NCBI GenBank assembly: GCA_949825065.1
Contig: OX463852.1
Location: 19,246,189-19,310,188 of the forward strand
DNA: 64,000 nucleotides
Reading direction: 5' to 3'
Source of the DNA: Odontocerum albicorne
Taxonomy: Eukaryota; Arthropoda; Insecta; Trichoptera; Odontoceridae
This document shows positions 1-11,849 of this stretch, one piece after another (position 1 is the stretch's first letter; each line of letters opens with the position of its first letter). A program made the translations under genes and the position numbers. The notes under the pieces were generated by a model, which was not told where the DNA came from, made no database searches, and was given only the letters and a program-made list of their open reading frames with translations.

Positions 1-3000
1 AAGAAACTTCCATCTTACTCATTCTTATTATATTAAATCATGGTTTCAAAGGGATAGTTTGTTGGATTGGTTTAGATCCAGAGCCCTTATGTACCCCAGT
101 CACATTGAAATAAAATGACAGTGATATTTGATGGTGATGAGCAAAATAACAGTTGAATGATTTTCATCAAAAAAATCCTGAAATGAAACACTCAAAAAGA
201 ATGGCTTATAGTTACACGGGAATGTTTTACTGACATTAAAGATCCTTGAGTAACCAGTTCCCAGAAACCAACGTGTTAAGCTTGTTGAAGTATTTTACCC
301 TCACATTTATCCATTAAGTCAACCGATGGGGGTAGTTTGACACCCCTTATCCAATAATGGAGAACCAATCAGAAAAATCCTTTGCAGCCCCCGTGAAGAG
401 AATTACCGAGCGAGTATCTAAGGGTGGAGGCCGCTCGTATTGGGGATGATGATTACTCAATCATTGGAATTATCGCGTCACCCTTCAAATGTAATTCTTG
501 GATTCTTGGATGACGTGCTTCTTCTCCTCGCAGATGTTCTCGTATTGTATGCATTATCAAGAGTTTGGAATTATTCTGTCAAAAAATTTTTGAATAATTT
601 ATTGTATTGTTAGTTATTGTCGATTCATTTTCAATCTCAAGAATAATTTTGATGGATCCGATGTATACTGGCGATTATTTATCCCAATTTGCATTTAGAA
701 GTTCTTATATCACTTAAATGTATTTATTTCCATTACCTTGAAATATACACGCAATTTATGTATATGCAATTTCAGGATATACTCGTATGTACACATACGT
801 GTATATATATTATACATATTATGTGGCTATCAATAAGCCTATAGTTATTTATATTTATGTATATATTTATTCAAGAGTTGTTTAAAATCAAAGCCTGGGT
901 TCCAAAGGGAATGGCATTTATTTTATTATATTACTCCCATCACCATCATTATTATCATAAAGCTATCCCCTATTAACAAATAAATACCTCGTCAAGCTTA
1001 CTTTCCTATTATGAAGACTTTTAACTCTTTTTTCTTTCAGAATTTGATTCATTTGGTCGTGTTACGTTTTTCTAGGTTTTTCCAAAGTTTGCTTCCAGTT
1101 TCATTTAAAGCAAATTCAGAGCTTACGTATTTAAAAAAATGTTAATTTATATAGAGCTATCATGAAACACCTTGAGATCACCACAAGAATTTATGAATAG
1201 CAACTATCAAGTGCATGGAGATTAATAAATGTACTAGTATATGATAAAAGGCCTCGAATCAAGAAGAATCGAACTTTAAGAACTTAAGGAGGAATCGATA
1301 TTAAGTAACCACTGTGTCACGGTGCTGACATCTCATATCAGTGAATTTTAAAAAGTTACGCGTTTACAAGCTCTTTTTCTTTTCGCGTCTTCGTCGAGTT
1401 TAGAAGTTGATGATCACTCTCTTGAACGTGTTTCAATCCGCAGAAATTCAATCGAATTCCTTACATCAAAGTTCAGTATTTTGATAAATATTACCAAACC
1501 ACAGTATTCTTGTATCGGACGTATGCGTCACATAGATTTTATTTATATAATCGCATGTGTAAACACTGTAAACATATTACTGTATACATATTGTAATAAA
1601 ATGTTCCTTATGCGTGACATTCGTAATGATTACTTTATGATCGGACAGCCCATACGCGCAGAATGCGCGTGGTACGCATGGCATTAGCAAACCATGACGC
1701 ATACACGGGCAAATAAAGGGGCTTACGAAAAGTAATAGGCTGCACATAAGGAGCGGAAACATTCAAAATATATTCTCACCTACCAGAACTTCTACTATGG
1801 TATCTACCTGCCAAAGAGGAATTTCTTCACCGCAAACGGAATAAGCAAACTAGAATCTCCGAGGATTGAGCTGCAGCCATCCACCTATTTTACAATCTTT
1901 GTACCGGTGCTGTACAACCCTTCTACGTTTTACACTGAACCGCCCAGGATCAGTTGAACTATTTGAGTCCGTAAATGATGAAGACAAGGTTTTTTCTTTT
2001 CTCCTCTGGATGGCTTTGAGATTTCTTAACTGACTGTACTGTACAGATTTCATCTGTTACACAAATAATACACAATTGAGTTTTTTCGTTACGAAGAATA
2101 TCACCAGGATTTTTCTCGAATTCCTAGAGATGCGGAGAATACATTCACAGTGTCACTCAGTTGGTTCAATATGACTGTATATAACAGAGGGTGGGTTCAA
2201 CACGTGACTAAATAAAACAGAGGGTGATTCCTTGCACGGCTGTATTTATTGGGAACATACAAACTTAATGCTTTTTATATCGCGGGGCAGTTAAAACTAC
2301 CTTGAGTAGGAATATCGCAACAGATTTTTGCCTTTCTGTTTCGAGACTTCTATCATATATTGAACGCCGTGCGAAGTTTGACATAGTGCGCATATTTTAG
2401 GTAACCACGCTAGAATCTATCTACACTAGAAGACTATATCGTTCTTTGGGTTGATTTTCAGAGTCTAGAATAGAAATTAAGACGACATGAAACCAAATAA
2501 CAATAATTATTTCTTAATAAAAATATGGTTAACAGGCAAAGCATATTTTATCAAAAAATAAATGTAATATGAGAAGAGATATAAAGCGCAAGTAGGAAAT
2601 GAGAGATTTGCCTGTCTTCATTAAAACGAACTGAGAGAGGAAACGAGGAAATAAAAAAGGCGGATGTATTTCCGGTTTTTCTTTCACAATTTACCAGACT
2701 TTTCCAAATTTATTAATATTGGAACGAGGTGCTTTACTTCAACAAATTTTCATCGTGATTTTCAGATTTTAAATATAATTCTTTTTCATTTTTATTAACT
2801 TTTTATCTTATGTATAATTTGTAAATTTTCTAATATATGCTCACTTCAATTACCTTTTCCCCATAAATGCACATATTATCGTCATAATTATAATCTAACA
2901 CTAGTCATAACCTGTTAATAGTGGCGGAAGTAAGTTTTTTTTTAATATGACACTGTGCATGTCTTTGTGATGCTTCATGTTGTCGTGTTGCTGCTTCTTT

Positions 3001-3330
3001 CGAGTCTCGCTTGCTCGTTTTGTACGTGATTGATAGCGTCTCTTCTGTTTAGCATCTCATTTTGTAGCAATCTTGTAATTTTGACCATAATAATAAATCT
3101 GTAAAACATTTAAATAAAACTTTGTTTAGAACAAACCATAAAAAAAACTAACAATTTAAAGTTATTTTTATTGTAATTTGTAATGATTAGTTATATCCGT
3201 AACCGGGATGAAACTGGATATTTAGAACCATAAAGAATGTAAATGAAACGAAACTGATAACGAAGTACTCGTATATATCTTCTTGACGGAAAACTTTATA
3301 TAACCTTTTTTAATAACCAAATTAATGTAT
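1..3330. other. Anonymous AT-rich DNA, no recognised gene
   Basis: I see no recognisable gene, RNA or transposon here. A 67-codon frame on the minus strand (1850-2053) encodes a very basic, serine-rich peptide that I do not recognise; it has no clear partner exon. An 11-base phrase (AACAGAGGGTG) occurs twice near 2180-2225. The rest is low-complexity AT-rich sequence with short A or T runs. Confidence 0.5.
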
Positions 3331-3428
3331 TTACATAGCTACAGTATAAAGTGACTGAGAGTGATACGTGAATCTAATGTTTACATAGCGACAGTATAAA
3401 GTGAGTGAGAGTGATATGTGAATCTAAT
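3331..3428. repeat. Two-copy tandem duplication, 50-bp unit
   Basis: The phrase beginning TTACATAGC at 3331 recurs at 3381 with only a few substitutions (for example GTGACTGAG against GTGAGTGAG). This is a simple local duplication with no coding content. Confidence 0.8.
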
Positions 3429-3659
3429 AACTGAGTATTAATATTATAAATATTAGAAGAATCAAATATTGTCACTCATTATGAACTGCTTTCTCGTTTT
3501 GATATTTTTATTTTAGTGTTCGACAGTAAAATCATCTATTTTAAATAAATATATTATTTGGAATTGTCATTTGGTCTTATAATCAAATCAAGAAGGTATA
3601 GCTGTGAAATAATATTTGAAAAACAAAAATTCGTAATATTTATTGTATTAGTGTCATTT

Positions 3660-4560
3660 CATAAATCGTGCAATTTTTTGTTTTGAATTGAATCGATTTG
3701 TGCATGATTCGATTAGTATAATTTTCCCTTGAAGCGATTAGTACATGTTATTCATTATACGAGTATTACTTGACTCGATTTGTTAAATTTCTGTCCTATG
3801 GCATTTCGTAAATCATGCCATGTTTTTTTTTAGATTCATTTTTATTATACTAAATACTTTACTTGGTTAACATGTGTTGTTCATTCTATAACTTGACTCG
3901 ATTTATCCACGTTCTGTCATGTGCCATATTTTATGTCATGTCATTATTTTTTAAGTTTAATTTTTATTCTACTTCAATACTCGATTCGATTAATATGTAT
4001 TGTTCATTCTTTTACTGTAATCGATTTATTCATATTCTGTCCTGTGTAATTTCATATATCATGTGATTGCTTTTTAGGTCTCATTTTTATTCAACCACAA
4101 TACTTGATTCGATTAATGTGTATTGTTCATTCTATTACTTTACTAGATTTATCCATGTTCTATTCTATTCCGCATGTCATGACATTGCTTTTCAATTCTT
4201 CACTTTATTATATCATACTATTTCACTCGATTAGTACGTGTTTATTCTATTACTATACTCGATTAGTCCACCTTCTGTCCTGTGTTATATAATATGATTT
4301 TATCATATTGCTTTACTCGATCATTCCACTTTCTATCCTGTGTCATATTGTTTTAGTTTTAGGTCTGGCTCGTATTTTATATCTATATAATGCTACTATT
4401 TTTAAAGTCTTGACTTTCTTCTATTATTTTACCCGACTCGTATGAATTAATTATATTACTTTACTTGATAAGTCCACGTTCTTTCCTTTGTCATTTCAAA
4501 TGTTCTTGAAGGTCTATTATTTAAGATCTAGCTTTTATTATTTTATTTTACTGTGTTATT
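3660..4560. repeat. Diverged tandem repeat, unit about 110-130 bp
   Basis: The phrase TTCATTCTATTACTTGACTC, followed by a CGATTTATCCA-like stretch and TTCTGTCCTGTGTCAT, recurs with many substitutions near 3750, 3880, 4005, 4125, 4240 and, more weakly, 4300-4480. The spacing suggests an old satellite-like array of six or more units of about 120 bp. Short frames inside it (3863-4066 and 4104-4292) are products of the repeat, rich in F, Y, I and S, and are not taken as genes. Confidence 0.65.
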
Positions 4561-4610
4561 CAATGTTCTTCGGAGATTTCCTAATCATCTCCAGTTAGGT
4601 CATGTAGTAT

Positions 4611-4685
4611 TTATTTATTTAATAATTTTATATATTTAAAGCAGTTTCTTCCAATCAACCAGCTTTGTTTCATAATAATTATTGG
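4611..4685 (-). mobile_element. Possible LINE-J 3' tail fragment
   Basis: TATTTATTTATTTAA followed by TTTCTTCCAATCAACCAG resembles the reverse complement of the LINE-J 3' end (a TTAAATAAATA tail preceded by CTGGTTGGTTGGAAGAG). Only the tail is present and it has drifted. Confidence 0.35.
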
Positions 4686-4689
4686 TATC

Positions 4690-5690
4690 CATGATCGTGT
4701 CTTGAACTTAGTTAATGAAATTAACATTTGAGAATAAAGAAATAAAATATATAGGATAAATCTCGAATAAAATAGGGATTAAGGTAGGAATCGTATGAGA
4801 GTTAGGAACGAGGAATATTTAAAGGTTAATTAGCATGTGGATAATATGTGGTATTTTTATGTTAAAATATTTTTTTAAATAAAAAAAAATGCTAGTGTTA
4901 CTAAAATTCTAAGTGATTTGAAGAATAAATTGATGTGAACTTGATTTGCATATGAATGAAAACCTCCAATTTAAAATTGAGAAGTTTTGCATACACCACG
5001 ATTTTTCTTTCTGTTTCTCGGAATCAATTAAACCTCGTGTTGTCCCGTCCTGCCTAACGAGAGGTATTCAATAGACGCTGGAAGCAGAGAGGAAAAAACA
5101 TTAATTATTTACAAGTGCATCTGTACGATATAATGAACGTCGGCGATGATTTTCCCGGTTTAAAAATAACAAGCATCCTATATTAAATATACATAAATGA
5201 AAGGGTTGGTTTATACCTTAAGGCATGTGTTTGTTTAAATCTATACAGGTTTATATTTTTTAGCAGTTTTTAAGTACTATTTTAATTAATAAACTAATCA
5301 TCAGGAAAACTGGTAACTTTGAGAAAATGTCTGAATAATTTATATTAGAATGCTTTCGTTCATGGTAGCCATCCGTCTATGAGCAACGATGAAGCCAACA
5401 TATCCTATAGTCGCTGGCAGTTATGTGGAGCTATCATACTTCCTGTGACTATTTATACTAGTTCTCGATCTGCACAGACATCGCATCATCAGAATGGTCT
5501 GGACATCTCGTCTGAAGTTGACTTCTCACCTGTCTCGTTCTATCCAGTTGGTTTCATCGATCCCCTTTTCTGCCTGATCTTGAAGAAAATACTCCATTTC
5601 AAAATATTTTAGCTCTCTTTTATATGTTTTTGAGACGGAGACGCTAACTACTTACTACGAAATATTTTTCATTACAGACAACATCTTTAG
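4690..5690. other. Unassigned spacer
   Basis: No recognisable feature. A 77-codon frame at 5379-5612 (+) lies in slightly less AT-rich DNA, but its product matches nothing I know and looks like a chance frame. Confidence 0.4.
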
Positions 5691-6990
5691 CCATTCAACC
5701 ATCTCCTATTATTTTCTCATGTACCAATCAATGCAACCGCTTCTCGTTTAGGGTAGCAAATACAGAGGATATATTAGTTCGAGGTAAGACACTCTCATTA
5801 GTGATCTTATCGCGCCATGTAACAACCAATGACAATTCAATTCCATTCCAAATCTTATCATGCAAGTACAATCTATATCATTTCAATTTAAGCGGCTTAA
5901 CAAGATCACTATTTCAAGGTTTTCTGTAAAATTAAATCGTCTTCTCATGCCACGTCAGTCCACCTCCAACATCAGTTGCCATTTGAGCCAAAGTCTCGCT
6001 GTCCTGTTCCTTATGGAATAACTCTTGAGCTTTTTGTATTATGTTTCACTCTTTCATGTGGTGGAGCCAGTACATCTGTATTCTTCCTGCACCAAGCTGA
6101 CCCTGAATTTTTATTTAAGAATGAGCTGCTGTACTTGGGATTTAGAACTGCACGGAACATGTCCCAAGTATGACATATTCCTAATGTTGACGATGATCTG
6201 CAGTTTTCTTATTGTTGCAACTTTTTGAAGGTTAATCGTGATGCTGACCATATCTGTCCAATTAATTCAAAGTACCTGTGGATCCACATTTCAGACACTT
6301 CTAGTCGGTTCATGGTGTTCACAATACGGCGTCATGTCTCCGTTCCATATAAAAGAACAGACCATACATTGCACTTGATCATACATGTCGAAGTTTTAAA
6401 TTGATACCATCACTGAGAAGAATGTCCTCTCATCAAACGATTATCAGACCCGCACTCCTCTATGGCTCCGAATGCTGGACGATGTATAACTCTTACTCTA
6501 GGCAACTAGAAACTGCTGAAATGCACATGCTAAGATGGTCAGCTGGTGTGTCCCTAAGAGACAAAATAAAATGCTCACGCATTCGTGGAAGCCTAGGTGT
6601 TACATACACCAACAGCAAGATGGAGGAGAGGCGATTGAAATGGTATGGGCACGTTGGACGCAGAGCACCCGATCATATTGTGAACCAGGCAATCTCCATG
6701 GATCTTCCTCGAATAACAACCAGAGGAAGGCCAAAGAATTCATGGGTGGTGCAAAAAGATAACCTAATGCAGAGGCATGGCCTGGGGGACGTAGTCCGGA
6801 ACAGAAAAGCATACAACCTGAGGACGAGGAGAGCTGACCCCAACAGTCTTCGCAGACAGTGAGTTGGGATGGAGCCAGGGAGAAGAAGACTGAGAAGAAT
6901 GTCCTCATATTGTTAAATGCTGTCCGCGCTTTTTTCCAATTTTATATTCAACTTCGATGGCAAGATCAAGATTCTCCTTGGTTACGCTAC
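5690..6990 (-). mobile_element. LINE reverse transcriptase C-terminal relic (minus strand)
   Basis: Read on the minus strand, with several frameshifts and stops, the DNA encodes pieces typical of the end of an RTE/L2-like non-LTR reverse transcriptase ORF. These include a FYMERRH/LLYGTET-like segment near 6350, an EMWIHRYF-like piece near 6280, an ILGTCSVQF-like (usually YLGHVLRNEKY) piece near 6150, and GAGRIQMYWLHHMKE near 6060. The usual family phrase is roughly 'INRLEAFEMWIHRRMLKI ... GHVLRNEKY ... GRRQMSWLRNI'. An upstream part (KENLDLAIEVEYKIGKK-like) lies at 6920-6980, beyond a later insertion at 6430-6888. The copy is dead and 5'-truncated. Confidence 0.7.
6430..6888 (+). mobile_element. 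RTE-Y insertion 1: 5'-truncated non-LTR retrotransposon
   Basis: This is a 459-bp insertion within the older minus-strand LINE relic. It carries the end of a non-LTR reverse transcriptase ORF (open from 6401 to 6862): RPALLYGSECW, LETAEMHMLRWSAGV, RIRGSLGV, RLKWYGHVGRR and GRPKNSWVVQKDNL, a layout typical of the C-terminal end of RTE-type ORF2. It is flanked by an 18-bp direct repeat, ACTGAGAAGAATGTCCTC, at 6412-6429 and 6889-6906, as expected from target-primed reverse transcription. The right end is GGGAGAAGAAG with no poly(A). The polymerase and endonuclease domains are missing, so the copy was dead on arrival. Two sister copies lie at 10567-10897 and about 21416-21821. Confidence 0.9.
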
Positions 6991-7174
6991 CGAGATATTA
7001 AAATTAAATAAGACATAAAAATGTAAAATACTAACATGTTGATTTTTTTTTACTATCATAAACAATCTCAAACGCAAGCATGTATTTTTTTTTAATATTT
7101 GGAAATAATAAAGTTTACCCTTTTCAATCGTGGTATTGAAAAAGCTTAAAAACTCAAAATGGCAATAATGATAC

Positions 7175-7420
7175 GTGTTTCATTCTCTCCAGCATCCCTT
7201 CCTTCTTCCATCGATTGAAAATATCTCACTTTTATTATTGTTCTTTATATTGTTCATGGATTTCGCACAAATTAACAATAATGGGAATAAGTTTTGCGAC
7301 CATGTAATTTCCTTTATTTACTTTTATCTGATTGGTTGGCAGAGATTGGCACCTACCAATAAGTTCGCCAAATTGATATTAACTGAACTTTTAATAAATA
7401 GAACAGACAAATTAAACGGT
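7175..7420 (+). mobile_element. LINE-J 3' end, old copy
   Basis: The stretch starts with a CATCCCTTCCTT-like pyrimidine tract, then GTTCATGGATTTCG, GCGACCATGTAATTT and CTTTTATCTGATTGG, then a CACCTACCAATAAG-like hairpin region. It follows the LINE-J 3' untranslated region seen at 29913-30250 (reverse strand) and 8500-8790. No protein-coding part remains. Confidence 0.65.
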
Positions 7421-7671
7421 TCAATGGCTTCCAAAATGAAAAGTTATATAATTGACAGATTTCCTTTTGTGAAATCGATTTTGGTGGTTTAAATTTTTTT
7501 TAATCAATCATTATTTTAAAAAGTCATTGTATTCATTAATACTCGTATATATTTTCATTGTAATAAAACTTTCTGACTTGTTCCCATTAGGCAATCTCTT
7601 CTTACCTATAATATATATTTATGAAAAGTTTAATCGGTTAAGAGAGACAATAACTTACATATGTGAAATGA

Positions 7672-7862
7672 CGACTCCCGTGGTCTAGTTGGCAAGACGT
7701 ATATCACCAACTCGGGGTTTACAGTAAATAAAGGCTTTCAGTCTGGTTTCTATTAAAGCCACTTTAGCAAAATTCTGGGTATTTGGAAAAGATTGTCACA
7801 TGGCAATAAACTCCCCAGGCTAAACGGTATACCGACTACGTAAGTGTAATACAACACAATAT
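7672..7862 (+). mobile_element. SINE-A copy
   Basis: It has a tRNA-like head (CTCCCGTGGTCTAGTTGG, box A-like), a central CAGTCTGGTTTCTATTAAAG segment, and the characteristic 3' part ATTGTCACATGGCAATAAAC with an AATACAACACAAT tail. Box B has decayed. See the reference copy at 46068-46280. Confidence 0.75.
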
Positions 7863-8339
7863 TTATTTTAGCCTATGCATTTTTTCATATATTCGTGAAA
7901 ATTATTAAATCAAAAATTTAATTATTATAAAGACATCCTTACATTTATAAAAGATTTTTTTCAATTTATTTTCACACATTCGTATCTCCCTTCTTCCCAA
8001 CAAGCAGTCTTCCATTCACATAAATCCTTCATATTTTTATATGAAAGTAGGTACCTGGTGCTTACATCTCGCACCAAATAACATAAAACGATGCATTTCA
8101 TTAATGACCCCCCTCCATCCCCCTGTGGTAGGACCAAAATGAGGGGATAGGGAGGCTTGAGACTCCCTGAAGTACCACCTACTCCCTTTTTACTTATACT
8201 ATATACCTATGGGTTATGGGAGATGTGCAGGCCGGTTTAATGCATGTACATTATCCAGCCATGTACGTTGTTATGTGTGGGATCATTTATTATACTCGCA
8301 CGAGGTGTTTTTATATTCAGGTGGGTGGGCAGACTTACA
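7863..8339. other. Unassigned spacer
   Basis: AT-rich DNA with a C-rich patch (8106-8180, CCCCCCTCC-like). I see no recognisable gene or repeat. Confidence 0.4.
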
Positions 8340-8790
8340 GGGTAGGATTGAGATCTTTATTCTTTACTGTCCATGCAGTGAGACTCTGGAACCAATTACA
8401 AACCAATGTTAGACTCGCTCCGTCCTTGGCATGCTTTAAGAAGCGACTGAAAGAACTCTTCATTTCTAGTCAATAATATAACGTATTTCATTCCTGATTT
8501 TTCTTTCCTCCACCATCTCTTCCTTTTTTCTTTGATCAATGACAGCTCACTTTATATGAAAATAAAGTTTGGGTGGTTATTCGTCTTTGTGAGGTGTATG
8601 GGCATATATGCTCACGTATACTCGTATGTTCATGGATTTCTTGAAAATGAGTAATCATTTAAATGTTTTTTGCGACAGTGTTACTTACTTTATTTACTTT
8701 TGTCTAGTAGGTTAGAAGAGATTTCCGCCTGGCAATAAGCTCGCTAGATTTTTTTTGCAATACAGTGTTAAATAAATAAACAATATAATA
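8340..8790 (+). mobile_element. LINE-J 3' end with reverse transcriptase C-terminus
   Basis: The frame at 8216-8476 ends in FFTVHAVRLWNQLQTN, RLAPSLACFKKRLKELF and a stop at 8474. The (Y/F)TVHAVRLWN-LP-IR-APSLA-FKRRLK signature is the usual C-terminus of jockey/CR1-group reverse transcriptases. The 3' untranslated region follows, with CTTTTGTCTAGTAGGTTAG, CGCCTGGCAATAAGC and a TTAAATAAATAAA tail. Only about 45 codons of the ORF remain, so the copy is strongly 5'-truncated. The frame before about 8340 is flanking DNA. Confidence 0.8.
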
Positions 8791-9504
8791 TGGTTACGTA
8801 AAATGGCAAAGAATGCGATGTTAAAGCTGGAAATATATGAAAGAGCAGAATCATTGCCATTAAAATGAAAATGCGACGTGTGAAATCTCCGATGTAAAGT
8901 TATCCATAGAAAAACATAAAGTTATGCATAACTCGGCTTATTTATTTTATTTAGATATAGTGCCTTCTGCCTTCCCCATCTTACGACCTCTCTGGTTTCA
9001 CACACATTTTTTTCTTCTCATGTTTCTGAATGTTTTATCGCAAGACCTTCATTTCAGATATCCTAACTAATGCCTTGGTCCGTGTGGTATCAGCTTTGGT
9101 TTCAATAGCATCTGTCATAAAAGTCTACCACGTGTGTTTAGATTTTTTGTAATTTTTTGTCATCATGTGCTTATTTTTTTCATATATAAATACTATATTT
9201 AAGGCAACTAGATATGTACGAGTATTTTACTTTAAAAAATCAGTTACGGGGAACAATTGAAGATTTTCAACATAAAATTTAAAAATAATAACAATAATTA
9301 AAAACCCAATAACCAGTGTTTATTTCATGCACAATTTTGTTATGTCACCAGGTCAGTGAAAATGTTACAAAGTATGTGTAATATAAGATTAAAAAATGAA
9401 ACACTCATTCCTGTCAATTCAGCCACCATCCTCCTGAACTCTGGCAGTCTTGAATTAAATATGCTCAGATCCGAGTAATCTACCGCATTGCATTATCGGT
9501 ACAT
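8791..9504. other. Unassigned spacer
   Basis: AT-rich DNA, no recognised gene or repeat. Confidence 0.4.
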
Positions 9505-10990
9505 TCTTATTTATTTATTTAACACTTTTATTGCAAATACAATCTGGCGGGATTATTGCCAGGCGGCAATCTCTTCCAACCAACCAGACAAAAGTAAATT
9601 AAGCAAGTTACGTGGTCGCATAAATCATTCAAATGATTACCCATCCCCACGAAATCCATAAACACATACGTGAGCATATACCCACGAGCCCCACAAAGAC
9701 GGACAATCACCCTAACATTCTTTTTCATATAAAGTGAGATATCATCAATCAAAAGGAAAGGAAGGGATGGTGGAGAGGGAAGTAAAAGAAAAATCAGGAA
9801 TGAAATACGTTATTTTACTGACTGGAAATTAAGAGTTTTTCAGTCGCTTCTTAAATGAGTCTTATATTGATTTGTAACTGATTCCCGAGTCTCACTGCAT
9901 GGACAGTAAAGGACGACGTAAAAAAAGAGGAGCGGTGAACTGGAAAGGCCAATACACAATCTCTGTTTGAGCGTAGCGCTAATCCATGATTGGAAAGACG
10001 CTGAAAATTTTCGGCGACATAAGAAGGGGGTGGTGGGACAGTCAAGGATATTATACAATAGAGATAGTATGTGAATTTGGCGTCTATTTCTAACAATTGA
10101 CCAGTTCAATGCCTTCTGGTATGAAGTGATATGATCGTACTTTCGTAGGTTGAAAATAAATCTTAGACACACGTTTTGAAGACGCTGTAATTTGTTCAGC
10201 TATTCCTCTGTAACATTCAAGTAACAGACGTCCGCATAGTCCAGAATCGAAAAGAGCAGAGATTATACGAGTAAAATTTTGGTTTTAGTAGGTAGGAATC
10301 TTTGCAGCACTTTATGGGAATGAAGGCCTGAAGAAGATCCTTCGGCTTGCCTCATTTATTTGATCTCGCCATGAGAGAGTGTTATCTATTAGCACTCTTA
10401 GGTTTTTATTACTGGGTTGGTGTTACTTTTAAATTTAGCTACACGGAACATTCAGGTTTTCTAAGAGAGCAAGAGGAAACACTTAAATTAAACATTCCAG
10501 AGTCGCAGTTCGATCCATATGACCATTCAATACTTTGTAAAAAAATGCAAGATCAAAGGCATGTCTTCTTCTTCTCCCTGGTTCTATCCCAACTCACTGT
10601 CTGCGAAGACTGTTGAGGTCAGCTCTGCTCGTCCTCAGGTTGTATGCTTTTCTGTCCCGGACTACGTCCCCCAGGCCGTGCCTCTGCATTAGGTTATCTT
10701 TTTGCACCATCCACGAATTCTTTGGCCTTTCTCTGGTTGTTATTCGAGGAAGATCCATGGAGATTGCCTGGTTCACAATGTGATAGGGTGCTCTGCGTCC
10801 AACGTGCCCACACCATCTCAATCGCCTCTCCTCCATCTTACTGTTGATGTCTATAACACCTCGGCTTCCACGAATGCGCGAACTTTTTATTTTATTTAAG
10901 ATCAAAGGCATGTCTATGAACCTCAAGGGATTGAAGATCGAAAAAATGGTAATCTATTACTGTATGATCCAAGAACACTAAACAGCTCCT
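9505..10990 (-). mobile_element. LINE-J, longest copy, reverse transcriptase relic
   Basis: On the minus strand this holds a partial jockey/CR1-group reverse transcriptase with frameshifts. Order: a thumb-region piece VLIDNTLSWRDQINEASRRI near 10400, a DSGLCGRLLLECYRGIAEQI-like piece near 10220 (usually LDYADVCYLDVTEELL), LRFIFNLRKYDHITSYQKALNW (about 10110-10170), RNRRQIHILSLLYNILDCP, then FTVHAVRLGNQLQINIR. The 3' untranslated region follows and the tail ends at 9505-9535 as TTATTTATTTATTTAAC. The endonuclease and most of the palm domain are absent. An RTE-Y copy interrupts it at 10567-10897. It is the best local guide to the LINE-J C-terminal region. Confidence 0.85.
10567..10897 (-). mobile_element. 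RTE-Y insertion 2, nested in LINE-J
   Basis: This is a 331-bp minus-strand insertion. The frame 10594-10926 carries KIKSSRIRGSRGVIDINSKM, RRLRWCGHVGRR and GRPKNSWM-like residues (ERPKNSWM here), matching the copy at 6430-6888 closely. It is bounded by the 18-bp direct repeat AAGATCAAAGGCATGTCT at 10549-10566 and 10898-10915. It is more 5'-truncated than insertion 1 but shares the same 3' terminus (CTTCTTCTCCCTGG at the left edge). The first codons of the open frame are flanking DNA. Confidence 0.9.
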
Positions 10991-11334
10991 CCTTATGACA
11001 CACACGCCTCAAAAATCAATGCTGGACTGCCTCACCTAAAGCCAATGTAAACTTATAGTTAGGGTTCAATATTACGAAGGTAAACTCCACGTTGCGTCTT
11101 ACCAATGACAATATCATCAATGGTGAAAAATTCTTGAATATTGCAGAGGCTTTGTTAAATTGCTCTCTATTTTTATTATATGATTATGACTATGAATATC
11201 CACTTCAAGGTATTTAAAGGAACCATTAGTTCTATTATTTAATTATAATTAAAATAATTATTAACTGTTGGTCGATATTCTTTTTCCGTCCCTGTTAAGT
11301 GTATATCCAGGCATATATTAGAAAAAAAATCTGT
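10991..11334. other. Unassigned spacer
   Basis: I see no recognisable gene. This may be the start of a unique (non-repeat) stretch running to about 12.6 kb. Confidence 0.35.
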
Positions 11335-11477
11335 AGAAGTGTCGCAGACATTACAAGTATGAGATGCAAACATCCACAGTACCCGGATTATCCTGAGGGA
11401 ACGCATTGTACACACGGCTTCCTGTCGCAGGAGAAACACAGCGAGGCGGAAATGAAAATTTACGGGGGTGGCGAATG
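11335..11477 (+). CDS. Possible CUB-domain exon (tentative)
   Basis: One plus frame reads RSVADITSMRCKHPQYPDYP, then EGTHCTHGFLSQEKH and so on, before a stop at about 11476. The part 'YPDYPEGTHCTHGFLSQEK' resembles the first strands of CUB domains (SPxYPxxYPxGTxCTYxF-), found in secreted or membrane proteins such as tolloid and cubilin relatives. The segment is less AT-rich than its surroundings, and a splice-acceptor-like TCTGTAG precedes it at about 11334. I see no convincing donor, and only about 45 residues against a usual ~110 for a whole CUB domain, so it would be one exon of several or a relic. A chance match is possible. Confidence 0.3.
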
Positions 11478-11849
11478 AAAAAATAAAATACTTTTTTTGG
11501 TCAAATGTAACAGTGATAGTTACCATACTGTTATGCAGCATACATCGGAAGCTATGAATTTTGAACACAAAATTGAGCAGATCCTACTAAAGATATGTTT
11601 TAGATGGCTCTTAATTCTCATTGCAACATTGTTTATTTCTTTTATTTGATACTTCATTGCACAAAAGTACAATCGTCAGGCTGTTTCTCGTGTGACAATC
11701 TCATCCAATCCACCGGAGATGAGTTATTTATGTTGTGTTAGTTGCTAGTTAAGAGTTTACAACATTTTCAGAATCGTAAGTATAACTCATTTCAATGTCA
11801 TAATATTATGTAATATATACATTATACTTACATTGAAATCTTCTTCTTA

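Noticed and set aside
3863..4292. Two short hydrophobic frames
   Set aside because: They fall in the diverged ~120-bp tandem repeat and repeat the same phrases, so they are repeat artefacts.
11239..11568. 109-codon minus frame
   Set aside because: It overlaps the more protein-like plus frame at 11335-11477 and shows no recognisable motif.
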